Shown in pieces: positions 16,645 to 25,033 of a DNA stretch of 64,000 nt. The position numbers and the translations under genes were made by a program. Origin of the DNA: Salinarimonas chemoclinalis. Lineage in GTDB: Bacteria > Pseudomonadota > Alphaproteobacteria > Rhizobiales > Beijerinckiaceae. How positions within the stretch are numbered: the stretch's first letter is position 1; every line of letters starts with the position of its first letter. A model generated the notes under the pieces. That model was not told the origin of the DNA, searched no databases, and saw nothing but the letters and a program-made list of their open reading frames with translations. The stretch covers positions 124,001 to 188,000 of the forward strand of contig NZ_JBGMWH010000002.1 of NCBI RefSeq assembly GCF_041514305.1, in the 5' to 3' direction.

Positions 16645-17883
16645 ATGACCGCCGGCGCGCGCAACTACGCCATCGTCACCGCGAGCTACTGGGGCTTCAC
16701 GCTCACCGACGGCGCGCTGCGCATGCTGGTGCTCCTGTACTTCTTCCAGCTCGGCTACTCGCCCTTCACGCTCGCCTTCCTGTTCCTGCTCTACGAGGCG
16801 GCGGGGATCGGCGCGAACATGATCGGCGGCTGGCTCGCCACCCGCTTCGGCATCACCCGCATGCTGATGACGGGGCTCGCGACGCAGATCGCGGGCTTCC
16901 TCGTGCTCTCCGCCGTCTCGCCGGACTGGGCGGCGGCGCTCTCGGTCGCCTGGGTCGTCGTCGCGCAGGGCGTCTGCGGCGTCGCCAAGGACCTGACGAA
17001 GACCGCCTCGAAGAGCGCCATCAAGGTGGCGGAGGCGCAGGCGCGCAAGGACGCCGGCGAGAGCCGGCTGTTCCGCTGGGTCGCGTTCTTCACCGGCTCG
17101 AAGAACGCGATGAAGGGCTTCGGCTTCTTCCTCGGCGGCGTGCTGCTGCAGACGCTCGGCTTCTCGCAGGCGCTGTGGGTCATGGCGGGCGCGCTCGCCC
17201 TCGTGCTCGCGAGCGTCTTCCTGGCGCTGCCGCGGGACATGGGGAAGGCCAAGGCGTCGAAGAGCGCGAAGGAGCTGTTCGCCAAGTCGCGGGGCGTCAA
17301 CCTGCTCGCGGCCGCCCGCGTGGCGCTGTTCGGGGCGCGCGACGTCTGGTTCGTCGTCGGCGTGCCGGTGTTCCTCTACGCGAACGGCTGGACCTTCACG
17401 ATGGTCGGCGGCTTCCTCGCCGCCTGGACGATCGGCTACGGCGCGGTGCAGGCGGCGGCGCCCGCCTTCGTGAAGCGCAGCCCCGACGGGCTGAGCGCCG
17501 AGGTCCTCGGGGCGCGGGCCTGGTCCTTCGCGCTCGCCGCGGTCCCGGCGCTGATCGCGGCGGCGATCGCCGCGGACGTCGGCCGGCCCGACCTCGTCCT
17601 GGTCGCCGGGCTCGGCATCTTCGGGTTCGCCTTCGCGGTGAACTCCTCAGTCCACTCCTACCTGATCCTCGCCTATGCCGGCTCGGAGAAGGCGGCGGAG
17701 GACGTGGGCTTCTACTATGCGGCGAACGCCGCGGGCCGCTTCACGGGAACACTCCTGTCCGGGCTGCTCTACCAGGCGGGCGGCATCCTCGCCTGCCTCC
17801 TCGGCTCGGCGGTGATGCTGGCGATCTGCTTCGCCGTGACGTTGGCGCTCCCGCGTGGGCCGGGGCGGCAGGAGGTGACCTGA
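16645..17883 (+). CDS. arsJ: ArsJ organoarsenical efflux MFS permease
   Basis: The 412-residue protein has about 12 hydrophobic segments of MFS type. It begins with the family-typical YAIVTASYWGFTLTDGALRM and contains LTKTASKSAIK and FFTGSKNAMKGFGFFLGG. It exports 1-arseno-3-phosphoglycerate made by the preceding GAPDH. It is the last gene of the ars operon; a hairpin region follows the stop. Confidence 0.92.
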   Translation: MTAGARNYAIVTASYWGFTLTDGALRMLVLLYFFQLGYSPFTLAFLFLLYEAAGIGANMIGGWLATRFGITRMLMTGLATQIAGFLVLSAVSPDWAAALSVAWVVVAQGVCGVAKDLTKTASKSAIKVAEAQARKDAGESRLFRWVAFFTGSKNAMKGFGFFLGGVLLQTLGFSQALWVMAGALALVLASVFLALPRDMGKAKASKSAKELFAKSRGVNLLAAARVALFGARDVWFVVGVPVFLYANGWTFTMVGGFLAAWTIGYGAVQAAAPAFVKRSPDGLSAEVLGARAWSFALAAVPALIAAAIAADVGRPDLVLVAGLGIFGFAFAVNSSVHSYLILAYAGSEKAAEDVGFYYAANAAGRFTGTLLSGLLYQAGGILACLLGSAVMLAICFAVTLALPRGPGRQEVT

Positions 17884-17940
17884 GGCGCGCCCCACCGCGC
17901 CGTCGGGGGGAGGGGCGAGCGCCGAGGGCTCGCCGCCTCA
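17881..17940. terminator. Hairpin between convergent arsJ and DUF5872-like genes
   Basis: GGCGAGC (17914-17920) pairs with GCTCGCC (17928-17934), and TGAGGC at 17881 pairs with GCCTCA ending at 17940. The structure spans both stop codons and could end transcription from both sides. No T run is present. Confidence 0.4.
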
Positions 17941-18447
17941 GCCCACCGCCTTCGCCAGCTGTGCCTTGGACATCGTCGAGCGCCCCGGCACGTCCTGCTT
18001 CTTCGCCTTCTCGTACAGCTCCGCCTTGGTCGGCTCGGCGCCGGACCGGCCGCCGTCGCGGTGCCGAGCGGTCTTCTTCGCCACGTCCTCGGGCTGGTTG
18101 GAATGCTGCTTGCCGCGGCGCGTGTCCGCGCGCTTCTTGCGACTCGTGCGCGCGTAGTCCTCGTCGGAGAGGCTCTCTCGCGCCTTCTCGGGCAGATAAC
18201 GTTCGCCCGTGTCCTCGCTCTTCCCGCCCGACTTCGTGCCCCAGTCCTCGTTCGTCCACTGCTGGAGATGGTTGTCGGAGGACTTCGTCCCCTCGTAAGC
18301 CCCGCCGCGGGACTTGTATTCTCGCGTGGCCATCTGCGCCTTGCGCGCCGACCATTGGCCCGGGCGCCCGCCCTTGCCGGACTTGGTGACGTCCGTCTTC
18401 ACCTTCTCCCAGAGCTTCGGATCGGTCTTCTTCGCGGTCCCCGACAT
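17938..18447 (-). CDS. DUF5872-like basic protein with C-terminal Rho-N/SAP-like end
   Basis: It encodes 169 residues, strongly basic and hydrophilic. The core PKLWEKVKTDVTKSGKGGRP, QWSARKAQMATREYKSRGG and ERYLPEKARESLSDEDYART matches DUF5872. The C-terminal TKAELYEKAKKQDVPGRSTM plus KAQLAKAVG is like small Rho-N/plasmid-stability modules that bind nucleic acid. AAGGAG lies 8 bases before ATG 18447. A DNA- or RNA-associated role is inferred. Confidence 0.7.
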   Translation of the reverse strand: MSGTAKKTDPKLWEKVKTDVTKSGKGGRPGQWSARKAQMATREYKSRGGAYEGTKSSDNHLQQWTNEDWGTKSGGKSEDTGERYLPEKARESLSDEDYARTSRKKRADTRRGKQHSNQPEDVAKKTARHRDGGRSGAEPTKAELYEKAKKQDVPGRSTMSKAQLAKAVG

Positions 18448-18517
18448 GCGCGGACTCCTTCTCGCGGATTTCTCTCGGCGAACGGAACGGGGCCTCGCGG
18501 GCGGGGTTCCGCCATGG

Positions 18518-18546
18518 TTGACAGGCGCGCCGTCGCGGCGCATTGA
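18518..18546 (+). promoter_or_regulatory. Probable promoter of the argC leader
   Basis: A consensus -35 TTGACA (18518-18523) is followed by 17 bases and CATTGA (18541-18546) as a weak -10. Transcription would start around 18552-18555, at or just before the leader-peptide ATG, so the true start may lie slightly differently or the leader mRNA may be nearly leaderless. Confidence 0.45.
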
Positions 18547-18552
18547 AGCGGC

Positions 18553-18609
18553 ATGATCACGATCCGCGCCCGCGCCCGACGTTCGCTCACCGCCTCGCTG
18601 CGGCGATAG
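18553..18609 (+). CDS. Arginine-rich leader peptide upstream of argC
   Basis: An 18-codon frame reads MITIRARARRSLTASLRR then TAG. Six of 18 residues are Arg, with four in six codons (CGC, CGC, CGA, CGT) and two more just before the stop. It sits between a promoter-like sequence and an intrinsic terminator, in front of an arginine-biosynthesis gene. This is the layout of an attenuator leader peptide: ribosomes stall at Arg codons when Arg-tRNA is scarce. The Arg-codon segment (18565-18576), the bases after the stop (18609-18617) and the terminator arm (18641-18649) are mutually complementary. Confidence 0.55.
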   Translation: MITIRARARRSLTASLRR

Positions 18610-18640
18610 GCGCGCGCATCCGCCGTGCCGACGCCCGCGA

Positions 18641-18666
18641 GGCCGCGCCCCCTGCGCGGCCTTTTT
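18641..18666 (+). terminator. Intrinsic terminator (attenuator) before argC
   Basis: GGCCGCGC (18641-18648) and GCGCGGCC (18654-18661) form a perfect 8-bp stem with loop CCCCT, followed by TTTTT (18662-18666). It lies 49 bases before the argC start and there is no complete + strand gene upstream for it to end, apart from the short leader frame. The T run is on the + strand side only. Confidence 0.75.
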
Positions 18667-18714
18667 CGTGTCTCCACCCCTCCGCTCATCGACCACCGTC
18701 ACGGGACCACCGCC

Positions 18715-19635
18715 ATGCCCGCACCCACGCTCTTCATCGACGGCGAAGCCGGAACGACCGGGCTCGAGATCCGCGAGAAGCTCGCGCGCGTGCCCGGCAT
18801 CGAGGTCCGCTCCATCGATCCGGCCCTGCGCAAGGACCCCGCCGCGCGGCGCGACATGATGGCGTCGGTCGACCTCGTCGTGCTCTGCCTGCCCGACGCG
18901 GCGGCGAAGGAATCCGTCGCGCTCGCGTCCGAACTCGGGGCGGACGCACCCAAGATCCTCGACGCCTCGACCGCGTTCCGCGTCGACCCCGCCTGGACCT
19001 ACGGCTTCGCCGAGATGGCGCCGGGCCAGGCCGCCGCGATCGCGTCGGCGCGGCGGGTCTCCAACCCCGGCTGCTACCCGACGGGAGCCATCGCGCTCCT
19101 GCGCCCGCTGGTCGAGGCGGGGCTCGTGCCGCGGGACTTCCCCGTGACGATCAACGCCGTCTCCGGCTATTCCGGCGGCGGGCGGCAGATGATCGAGGCC
19201 TGGGAGGCCGGCGCCGCGCCCGCCTTCGAACTCTACGGGCTGACGCTCGAGCACAAGCACGTGCCGGAGGTGCAGGGCTACTCGGGTCTCGCGCGCCGGC
19301 CGATCTTCGTCCCGTCCGTCGGAAGCTTCCGGCAGGGCATGCTGGTCTCGATCCCGCTGCACCTCGACGCGCTCCCCGGCGCGCCGAAGGCGGCCGACCT
19401 AGAGGCGGTGCTCGCCGGCTACTACCCGAAGGGCGGCCTCGTGACCGTCGTCGCGACGACCGGCGAGACGCGGCTCGAGCCGGAGGGGCTCAACGGCACC
19501 GACGCGCTGGAACTGCGCGTCTTCGCCAACGAGGCGATGCGCCACGCGCTCCTCGTCGCGCGCCTCGACAATCTCGGCAAGGGGGCGTCCGGCGCCGCCG
19601 TGCAGAACATCGGGCTGATGCTCGGGATCGGGTGA
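18715..19635 (+). CDS. argC: N-acetyl-gamma-glutamyl-phosphate reductase (type 2)
   Basis: The 306-residue protein starts LFIDGEAGTTGLEIREKL, the shortened type-2 ArgC N-terminus. It has the catalytic Cys in VSNPGCYPTGAI and the family motif INAVSGYSGGGRQMIE. It reduces N-acetylglutamyl phosphate to the semialdehyde in arginine synthesis. It stands alone here, without other arg genes. An Arg-rich leader and intrinsic terminator directly upstream suggest attenuation control. Confidence 0.93.
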   Translation: MPAPTLFIDGEAGTTGLEIREKLARVPGIEVRSIDPALRKDPAARRDMMASVDLVVLCLPDAAAKESVALASELGADAPKILDASTAFRVDPAWTYGFAEMAPGQAAAIASARRVSNPGCYPTGAIALLRPLVEAGLVPRDFPVTINAVSGYSGGGRQMIEAWEAGAAPAFELYGLTLEHKHVPEVQGYSGLARRPIFVPSVGSFRQGMLVSIPLHLDALPGAPKAADLEAVLAGYYPKGGLVTVVATTGETRLEPEGLNGTDALELRVFANEAMRHALLVARLDNLGKGASGAAVQNIGLMLGIG

Positions 19636-19665
19636 GGGCGGGGTCGTCGCCGCCCCCGCGACGCC

Positions 19666-22077
19666 TCACGTCGGCTCGACGAAGGAATCCAGCACCATCT
19701 TGCGGCCCGCCTTGTCGAAATCGACCGTGAGTTTGTTGCCGTCGACGGCGGCCACCGAGCCGGGGCCGAACTTCACGTGGAAGACGCGGGTGCCCACCTC
19801 GTAGGCCGAGGTGGCGCCCGTCGACTTCGCCACGAGCTCGCCCTCGATCACGAGCGGCCCGCGGCGCGCCTCCGAGAAGCCACCGCGGCCGCGCCCGGGG
19901 GGCTGCCCGTAGCCGGAGCCGCCGAACTCGGCTTGTGCCCGCGTGTTCGCCTGCGCCCGCTGCCAGCCGGGGGTGGAATAGGTCGAACCGAAGGGCGCGA
20001 TCTGGTCGAAACGCGAGCCCCCGTAGCCGCCGCCGGAGAACTGCGCGGGCGCCTCACGGACGTCCACCGAGCCCTCGGGCAACTCGTCGATGAAGCGCGA
20101 GGGTGCGGTCGCGTTCCACATCCCGTGGATGCGGCGGTTGGCGGCGAACCAGATCATCAGCCGCCGCCGCGCGCGGGTGAGGCCCACGTGCGCGAGGCGC
20201 CGCTCCTCCTCGAGCCCGGCCTGGCCGCTCTCGTCGAGCGCGCGCTGCGAGGGGAAGAGGCCCTCCTCCCAGCCGGGCAGGAACACCGTGTCGAACTCGA
20301 GCCCCTTCGCCGCATGCAGTGTCATCAGCGACACCTTGTCCTGGGTGTCGCCGTCGTTGACGTCCATGACGAGCGAGACGTGCTCGAGGAAGGCGGCGAG
20401 GTCGGGGAAGTCCTCCATGGAGCGCACGAGCTCCTTGAGGTTCTCGAGCCGCCCGTGCGCGTCCGCCGACTTGTCGCGCTGCCACATCTCGGTGTAGCCG
20501 CTCTCGTCGAGCACGCGTCGGGCCAGCTCCGCGTGCGGCAGCGCGTCGATGGCGCGCGCCCATTCGTCGATCTGGCGGACGAACTCGCGGATCGTGGCGC
20601 GGGGTTTCGGCTTGAGCTCGTCGGTCTCGACGAGGAAGCGCGCCGCCTGCAACAGCGGCATGCGCGCGGCGCGGGCGTGGTTGTGCAGGAGCTGGACCGT
20701 CGCGTCGCCCAGGCCGCGCTTGGGCGTGTTTATGATCCGCTCGAAGGCGAGATCGTCCGCCGGCTGGGCGACGAGGCGCAGGTACGCGAGCGCGTCGCGG
20801 ATCTCCGCGCGCTCGTAGAAGCGCGGGCCGCCGATGACGCGGTAGGGCAGGCCGAGCTGGACGAAACGGTCCTCGATCTCGCGCATCTGCGCGGAGATGC
20901 GCACCAGCACGGCCATCTGCGACAGGGAATGCCCCTTGCCGTGCAGACTCTCGATCTCCTCGCCGATGAGCCGCGCCTCCTCCTCGGAGTCCCAGGCGCC
21001 GGTGAGGATCACCTTCTCGCCGGGCTCGTCGTCGGTCCGAAGCGTCTTGCCGAGCCGCCCCTGATTGTAGGCAATGAGATGCGAGGCCGCCTTCAGGATG
21101 TGTCCCGTCGAGCGATAGTTGCGCTCGAGCCGCACGACCGTGGCGCCGGGGAAGTCGTGCTCGAAGCGCAGGATGTTGTCGACCTCCGCCCCGCGCCAGC
21201 CGTAGATCGACTGGTCGTCGTCGCCGACGCAGGCGAGGTTGGCGCGCTTCTGGGCCAAGAGCCGCAGCCAGAGATACTGCGCGACGTTGGTGTCCTGGTA
21301 CTCGTCCACCAGCATGTAGCGGAAGCGCTCCTGGTACTGCTCCAGCACGTCCGGGTGCTCGCGGAAGAGGCGCAGCGCCTCCAGGAGCAGGTCGCCGAAA
21401 TCGGCGGCGTTGAGGGTCTTCAGCCGCTCCTGATACTGCTCGTAGAGCGCGATGCCCTTGCCGAAGGCGAAGGCGGCGGCCTCGCCCTTCGGAACGCGGT
21501 GGGGCTCGAGGCCGCGGTTCTTCCAGTCGTCGATGACGCCGGCGAGCTGGCGGGCGGGCCAGCGCTTCTCGTCGATGTCGCCGTCGGCCCCGATCACCTG
21601 CTTGAGGAGCCGCAGCTGGTCGTCCATGCCGAGAATGGTGAAGTCGCTCGTCAGGTCGACGAGCCCCGCGTGGCGGCGCAGGATCTTGGCGGAGATGGAG
21701 TGGAACGTGCCGAGCCAGGGCATGCCCTCGGCCACCCCGCCGACGAGGGCGCCGACGCGCTCCTTCATCTCCCGCGCGGCCTTGTTGGTGAAGGTCACGG
21801 CGAGGATGCCGGACGGCCGCGCCCTTCCGGTGGCCAGCAGGTGGGCGATGCGGGTGGTGAGCACGCGCGTCTTGCCCGTGCCCGCGCCCGCGAGCACGAG
21901 GACGGGGCCCTCGGTCGTCTCCACCGCCTGGCGCTGCTCGGGGTTGAGGCCCTCGAGATAGGCCGCGCGCGGCCCCGCGCCGGCGCGCGCGCGAGCGGAG
22001 AGCGATCCGCCGCTCGGCCCACGATCGCCGGGTGTTTCGGGCCGGGTTTCCTCGCTGCGAGTCATGCGCTGGACCAT
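19666..22077 (-). CDS. uvrD: UvrD/PcrA-type ATP-dependent DNA helicase
   Basis: The 803-residue protein has superfamily 1A motifs in order: GLNPEQRQAVE (Q motif), Walker A GAGTGKT at 64-70, FTNKAAREMKERV, GTFHSISAKILRRH, DEYQDTN (Walker B), GDDDQSIYGWRGA, VRLERNYRS, LMTLHAAKGLEFD and VGLTRARRRL. A C-terminal PcrA-type tail (VFHVKFGPGSVAAVDGNKLT) is a Tudor-like domain that binds RNA polymerase in homologues. It acts in nucleotide excision and mismatch repair. ATG 22077 or ATG 22065 are both possible starts. Confidence 0.93.
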   Translation of the reverse strand: MVQRMTRSEETRPETPGDRGPSGGSLSARARAGAGPRAAYLEGLNPEQRQAVETTEGPVLVLAGAGTGKTRVLTTRIAHLLATGRARPSGILAVTFTNKAAREMKERVGALVGGVAEGMPWLGTFHSISAKILRRHAGLVDLTSDFTILGMDDQLRLLKQVIGADGDIDEKRWPARQLAGVIDDWKNRGLEPHRVPKGEAAAFAFGKGIALYEQYQERLKTLNAADFGDLLLEALRLFREHPDVLEQYQERFRYMLVDEYQDTNVAQYLWLRLLAQKRANLACVGDDDQSIYGWRGAEVDNILRFEHDFPGATVVRLERNYRSTGHILKAASHLIAYNQGRLGKTLRTDDEPGEKVILTGAWDSEEEARLIGEEIESLHGKGHSLSQMAVLVRISAQMREIEDRFVQLGLPYRVIGGPRFYERAEIRDALAYLRLVAQPADDLAFERIINTPKRGLGDATVQLLHNHARAARMPLLQAARFLVETDELKPKPRATIREFVRQIDEWARAIDALPHAELARRVLDESGYTEMWQRDKSADAHGRLENLKELVRSMEDFPDLAAFLEHVSLVMDVNDGDTQDKVSLMTLHAAKGLEFDTVFLPGWEEGLFPSQRALDESGQAGLEEERRLAHVGLTRARRRLMIWFAANRRIHGMWNATAPSRFIDELPEGSVDVREAPAQFSGGGYGGSRFDQIAPFGSTYSTPGWQRAQANTRAQAEFGGSGYGQPPGRGRGGFSEARRGPLVIEGELVAKSTGATSAYEVGTRVFHVKFGPGSVAAVDGNKLTVDFDKAGRKMVLDSFVEPT

Positions 22078-22111
22078 GGAGCAAATCGGGAACGGCGTCG
22101 AGTCCGGCGGG

Positions 22112-22897
22112 TCAGGGCGCGACGCCGATGCGCCCCCAACCGGGCAGCTTCAACGCCGGGCGGCGCAGGTCGAGGCCGGCGACGAGGCCCATCAGGCCGA
22201 TCTCCACGCCCTCGACCCAGCCGATCGTCACGCCGGCCCGGCCCGCGATCGCGAGGCGCAGACCGGTGCCGCTCGCCGTGAGGCCGACGTCGAGGATGCG
22301 GGGCGTCCAGTCCTTGCCGAGCGCGGTCGGCGGCAGCGCGACGGCGAGCGCGGGGCGGCCCCGCGCCGCCTCGTCGAGCACGTGGGCCACGAACGTGTTC
22401 GAGTTCGGACCGGGCCAGGCGCGATAGTCGCCGCGGCCGCCGAACGGATAGGCCTCGACGGCGGCGCGCAGGCCGGGGATGGCCGCCTGCGCGGCCTCGC
22501 CGTCGAGCGCGAGGACGACCTGCGGCGGGTTCGAGTACCAGCGCCCGTCCGCCGCCCAGCCGTTCACCCGGATCGGCGAGCCCCAGCCCACCTTGTCGTA
22601 GCGCGTGTAGGCGCCCGCGCCCGCCTCCTTGATCACGATCCACGTGTGATGCGCGACGATGCCGCGCCAGCGCCCGGTGCGCGCCGCGTAGACCCGCACC
22701 AGCGCCTGCGGCGCGGCGCGCGCGTCGGCCGGGAGGAGGCCGGCGCTCGACCAGTCGGCCGCGCTCCACCGCGCCGGTATGGCGTCGCGCGACATCCACC
22801 ACACGGCGTGGGTGGCGAGCGGCATTACGAAGAGGAGCAGGACGAGGGCGAGCGCGCCGACGAGGAGGCGGACGGCGCGGCGGAGGACGGGACGCAT
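22112..22897 (-). CDS. DUF3750-like membrane-anchored protein
   Basis: It has 261 residues: a basic N-terminus, one membrane segment (LLVGALALVLLLFVMPLATH) and a periplasmic domain. The domain contains IVAHHTWIVIKEAGAGAYTR, YPFGGRGDYRAWPGPNSNTF and LPPTALGKDW, typical of DUF3750. Function unknown; the conserved His and the GPNS-NTF motif recall NlpC/P60-like cysteine peptidase folds, but no catalytic Cys is seen. It lies 34 bases upstream of uvrD on the same strand and may be cotranscribed. Confidence 0.75.
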   Translation of the reverse strand: MRPVLRRAVRLLVGALALVLLLFVMPLATHAVWWMSRDAIPARWSAADWSSAGLLPADARAAPQALVRVYAARTGRWRGIVAHHTWIVIKEAGAGAYTRYDKVGWGSPIRVNGWAADGRWYSNPPQVVLALDGEAAQAAIPGLRAAVEAYPFGGRGDYRAWPGPNSNTFVAHVLDEAARGRPALAVALPPTALGKDWTPRILDVGLTASGTGLRLAIAGRAGVTIGWVEGVEIGLMGLVAGLDLRRPALKLPGWGRIGVAP

Positions 22898-23000
22898 GCG
22901 GGAGGTGATAGGGCAGGCGCGGGCCGCGTCCATCTCACGAAGGCGCGATCCAGCTCGATCTCGCATCGGACCCCGTCACGCGATGCCCGTTCTGCCCCTC

Positions 23001-23023
23001 GTCCTTCCCCCACAGGGAAGGAC
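23001..23023 (-). terminator. Hairpin after the M15-like peptidase gene
   Basis: GTCCTTCCC (23001-23009) and GGGAAGGAC (23015-23023) form a perfect 9-bp stem with a 5-base loop, 78 bases beyond the stop of the peptidase gene. It also resembles the purine/pyrimidine hairpins of the REP-like repeats elsewhere in the window. Confidence 0.4.
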
Positions 23024-23100
23024 AACGCCTCGATCGACCGTGGGAGCGTGCGTGTACGCTCGCGCTGGCTCCTGCCGGCAAGAGCGCAGAATTGCGGTTT

Positions 23101-23799
23101 TCACCACGAGCGCCGCTCGCCGTTGTCGATGTGGATGATGCCCGAGCGATAGCGCTTCAGCCCCCCTACCGCGGGATGGTCGCGCAGGTAGGCCATCACC
23201 GCGCCGCTCGATCCGCCGACGCGGAAGTCGATGGCGCGGCAGGACAGGTGCATCGAGTGCCGCGCCCCGCCGGCACGCCTGTTGTGCGCGCGGGTGCGGT
23301 GGGTCGACATGATGCGCACCTCGCCGAAGCGCTCCGCCACCTCGGCGACGACCCGGGTGAGGTCGCCCGGCAGGCACCGCGTCGGCGTGCGCGCCCGCAC
23401 CCAGATGGCGCCGCGCGCGACCTGCGTCGCGAAGGCGGGTTGCGCGCGGGCGACGGACCCGGTCGTCTCGACGTCGAGGTCCTGCCCGGGCTTCAGCGTG
23501 GCGTAGACGTTCGCGAGACCGCCGTCTCCCGCTGCGGGGGCGGCTGGGGTCTCGGCGGGCTCGGTGGCCGCGTCGGCGCCCGTATCCTCGACGGCGGTCG
23601 CGGTTGCGGCGTCGCCGGCCGCCTCGGGCTCGGGCGACGGATCTTCCGGCGGCTTGATCGTCGCGTAGACGTGGGAGAGCCCCTCGGCGGACGGCGCCGA
23701 CAAGGGCGCGATCGTCAGGCTTGCCGTCAGGGCGAGGGCGGCGGGGTGGAGCAGGGCACGCGTTCGCGCGCGCCTGCGATGGGGATGAGCACATCGCAT
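23101..23799 (-). CDS. DUF882/M15-family murein peptidase-like protein
   Basis: The 232-residue protein has a long basic signal region ending ASLTIAPLSAPSAEG, then a Pro/Glu/Ala-rich linker. The C-terminal domain carries the M15/YcbK zinc pattern: GEVRIMSTHRTRAHNRRAGG, ARHSMHLSCRAIDFRV (H-x6-D type) and IIHIDNGERRSW. Such proteins cut or remodel peptidoglycan in the periplasm. The linker holds two copies of VYAT(I/L)KP (LSHVYATIKPP and LANVYATLKPG), about 50 residues apart. Confidence 0.75.
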   Translation of the reverse strand: MRCAHPHRRRARTRALLHPAALALTASLTIAPLSAPSAEGLSHVYATIKPPEDPSPEPEAAGDAATATAVEDTGADAATEPAETPAAPAAGDGGLANVYATLKPGQDLDVETTGSVARAQPAFATQVARGAIWVRARTPTRCLPGDLTRVVAEVAERFGEVRIMSTHRTRAHNRRAGGARHSMHLSCRAIDFRVGGSSGAVMAYLRDHPAVGGLKRYRSGIIHIDNGERRSW

Positions 23800-23948
23800 G
23801 CGGTCGGCATCCTGGTGGGGGCGCCCCGAGAGTGGGCGCGGCCTCTGCGGGCCGTTCGTCGAGCCGGTGCGGCCGTCGCGGATCGATTGTCTCCGCTCGA
23901 CCGTTCTCGCCCGGCACGCATCTCAAACCCGCCGAGGGAGGCCAAATC

Positions 23949-24263
23949 ATGACGACGCAAGGAATCCGCCGCCTCGCCTGGAGCATCGCGTGGATCCTCG
24001 TCGCGGTCTTCTCCCTCGTCGCGCTCGCGGCCTGGGGTGCCGTCGACCTCGTCGGCGGCTTCGCGGTGGACCGGGCGGACACGGCCGCGCGCGACCCCGA
24101 GCAGGTCGCCTGGATCGCCTGGCTGTTCGACACGCTGCGCGACCTCGGGCTCGCGGCCATCGTCGCGATCTGGCTCGTGGCGAGCGCCATCACGCTCGGC
24201 GCCGCCGCGGTGATCGGCAAGGCGACGCGCGACCGCGAGCGCTTCAGCGATGGGAGGAGATGA
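23949..24263 (+). CDS. Small two-helix membrane protein
   Basis: It has 104 residues, with hydrophobic segments at about 11-38 and 66-90, separated by an acidic loop (DRADTAARDPEQ), and a basic end. GGGAGG lies about 8 bases before ATG 23949. No family is recognised. The 3' end overlaps the opposing ABC ATPase gene by 20 bases. Confidence 0.55.
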   Translation: MTTQGIRRLAWSIAWILVAVFSLVALAAWGAVDLVGGFAVDRADTAARDPEQVAWIAWLFDTLRDLGLAAIVAIWLVASAITLGAAAVIGKATRDRERFSDGRR

Positions 24264-25008
24264 ACTGCCGGAAGCGCTCGCTCTCCGGGTTCGCGAACAT
24301 CGCCTGCGGCTCGCCCTCGCACTCGACGACACCCTGGTGCAGGTACATCACCCGGTTCGAGACGTCCCGCGCGAAGCCCATCTCGTGGGTGACGACGAGC
24401 ATGGTGCGGCCCTCCTCCGCGAGGGAGCGCATGACGCGCAGCACCTCGCCGACGAGTTCGGGGTCGAGGGCGGAGGTCGGCTCGTCGAACAGCATCACCC
24501 GCGGGCGCATGGCGAGCGCGCGGGCGATGGCGGCGCGCTGCTGCTGGCCGCCGGAGAGGTGGGAGGGGTAGTGCTTCGCCTTGTCGGCGATGCCCACCTT
24601 CTCGAGCAGTGCCATGCCCTCGTCGTGCGCCACGGCCTTGTCGCGCCCCTGCACGTGGATCGGCGCCTCGATCACGTTCTCCAGGATCGTCATGTGCGAC
24701 CAGAGATTGAAACTCTGGAAGACCATGGCGACCTCGGATCGGATGCGGTCGACCTGGCGCCCGTCCGCCGGCTGGACGCCGCGGCGGGTCTTCTTGAGCG
24801 CGATGGTCTCCCCCCCGATCGTGACCTCGCCGTCGTCGGGGATCTCGAGCATGTTGATGCAGCGCAGCATCGTCGACTTGCCCGAGCCGGACGCGCCGAG
24901 GATCGAGATCACGTCGCCCTCGCGCGCCTCCAGCGAGACGCCCTTGAGGACCTCGAGCGCGCCGAAGCTCTTGCGCAGGTTGCGGACGCTGACGGCGACG
25001 TCTGTCAT
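24244..25008 (-). CDS. Polar amino-acid ABC transporter ATPase
   Basis: The 254-residue protein has Walker A GASGSGKST, Q-loop FQSFNLWSHMTILENVIEAP, signature LSGGQQQRAAIARALAMRP, Walker B VMLFDEPTSALDPE and H-loop VVTHEMGFA. Length and the FNLWSHMT motif place it with HisP/OccP-type ATPases for basic amino acids or opines. It follows two permease genes and two binding-protein genes on the same strand. Confidence 0.92.
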   Translation of the reverse strand: MTDVAVSVRNLRKSFGALEVLKGVSLEAREGDVISILGASGSGKSTMLRCINMLEIPDDGEVTIGGETIALKKTRRGVQPADGRQVDRIRSEVAMVFQSFNLWSHMTILENVIEAPIHVQGRDKAVAHDEGMALLEKVGIADKAKHYPSHLSGGQQQRAAIARALAMRPRVMLFDEPTSALDPELVGEVLRVMRSLAEEGRTMLVVTHEMGFARDVSNRVMYLHQGVVECEGEPQAMFANPESERFRQFISSHR

Positions 25009-25033
25009 GGCGGCTACTTCGGCTCCTCGAGGG

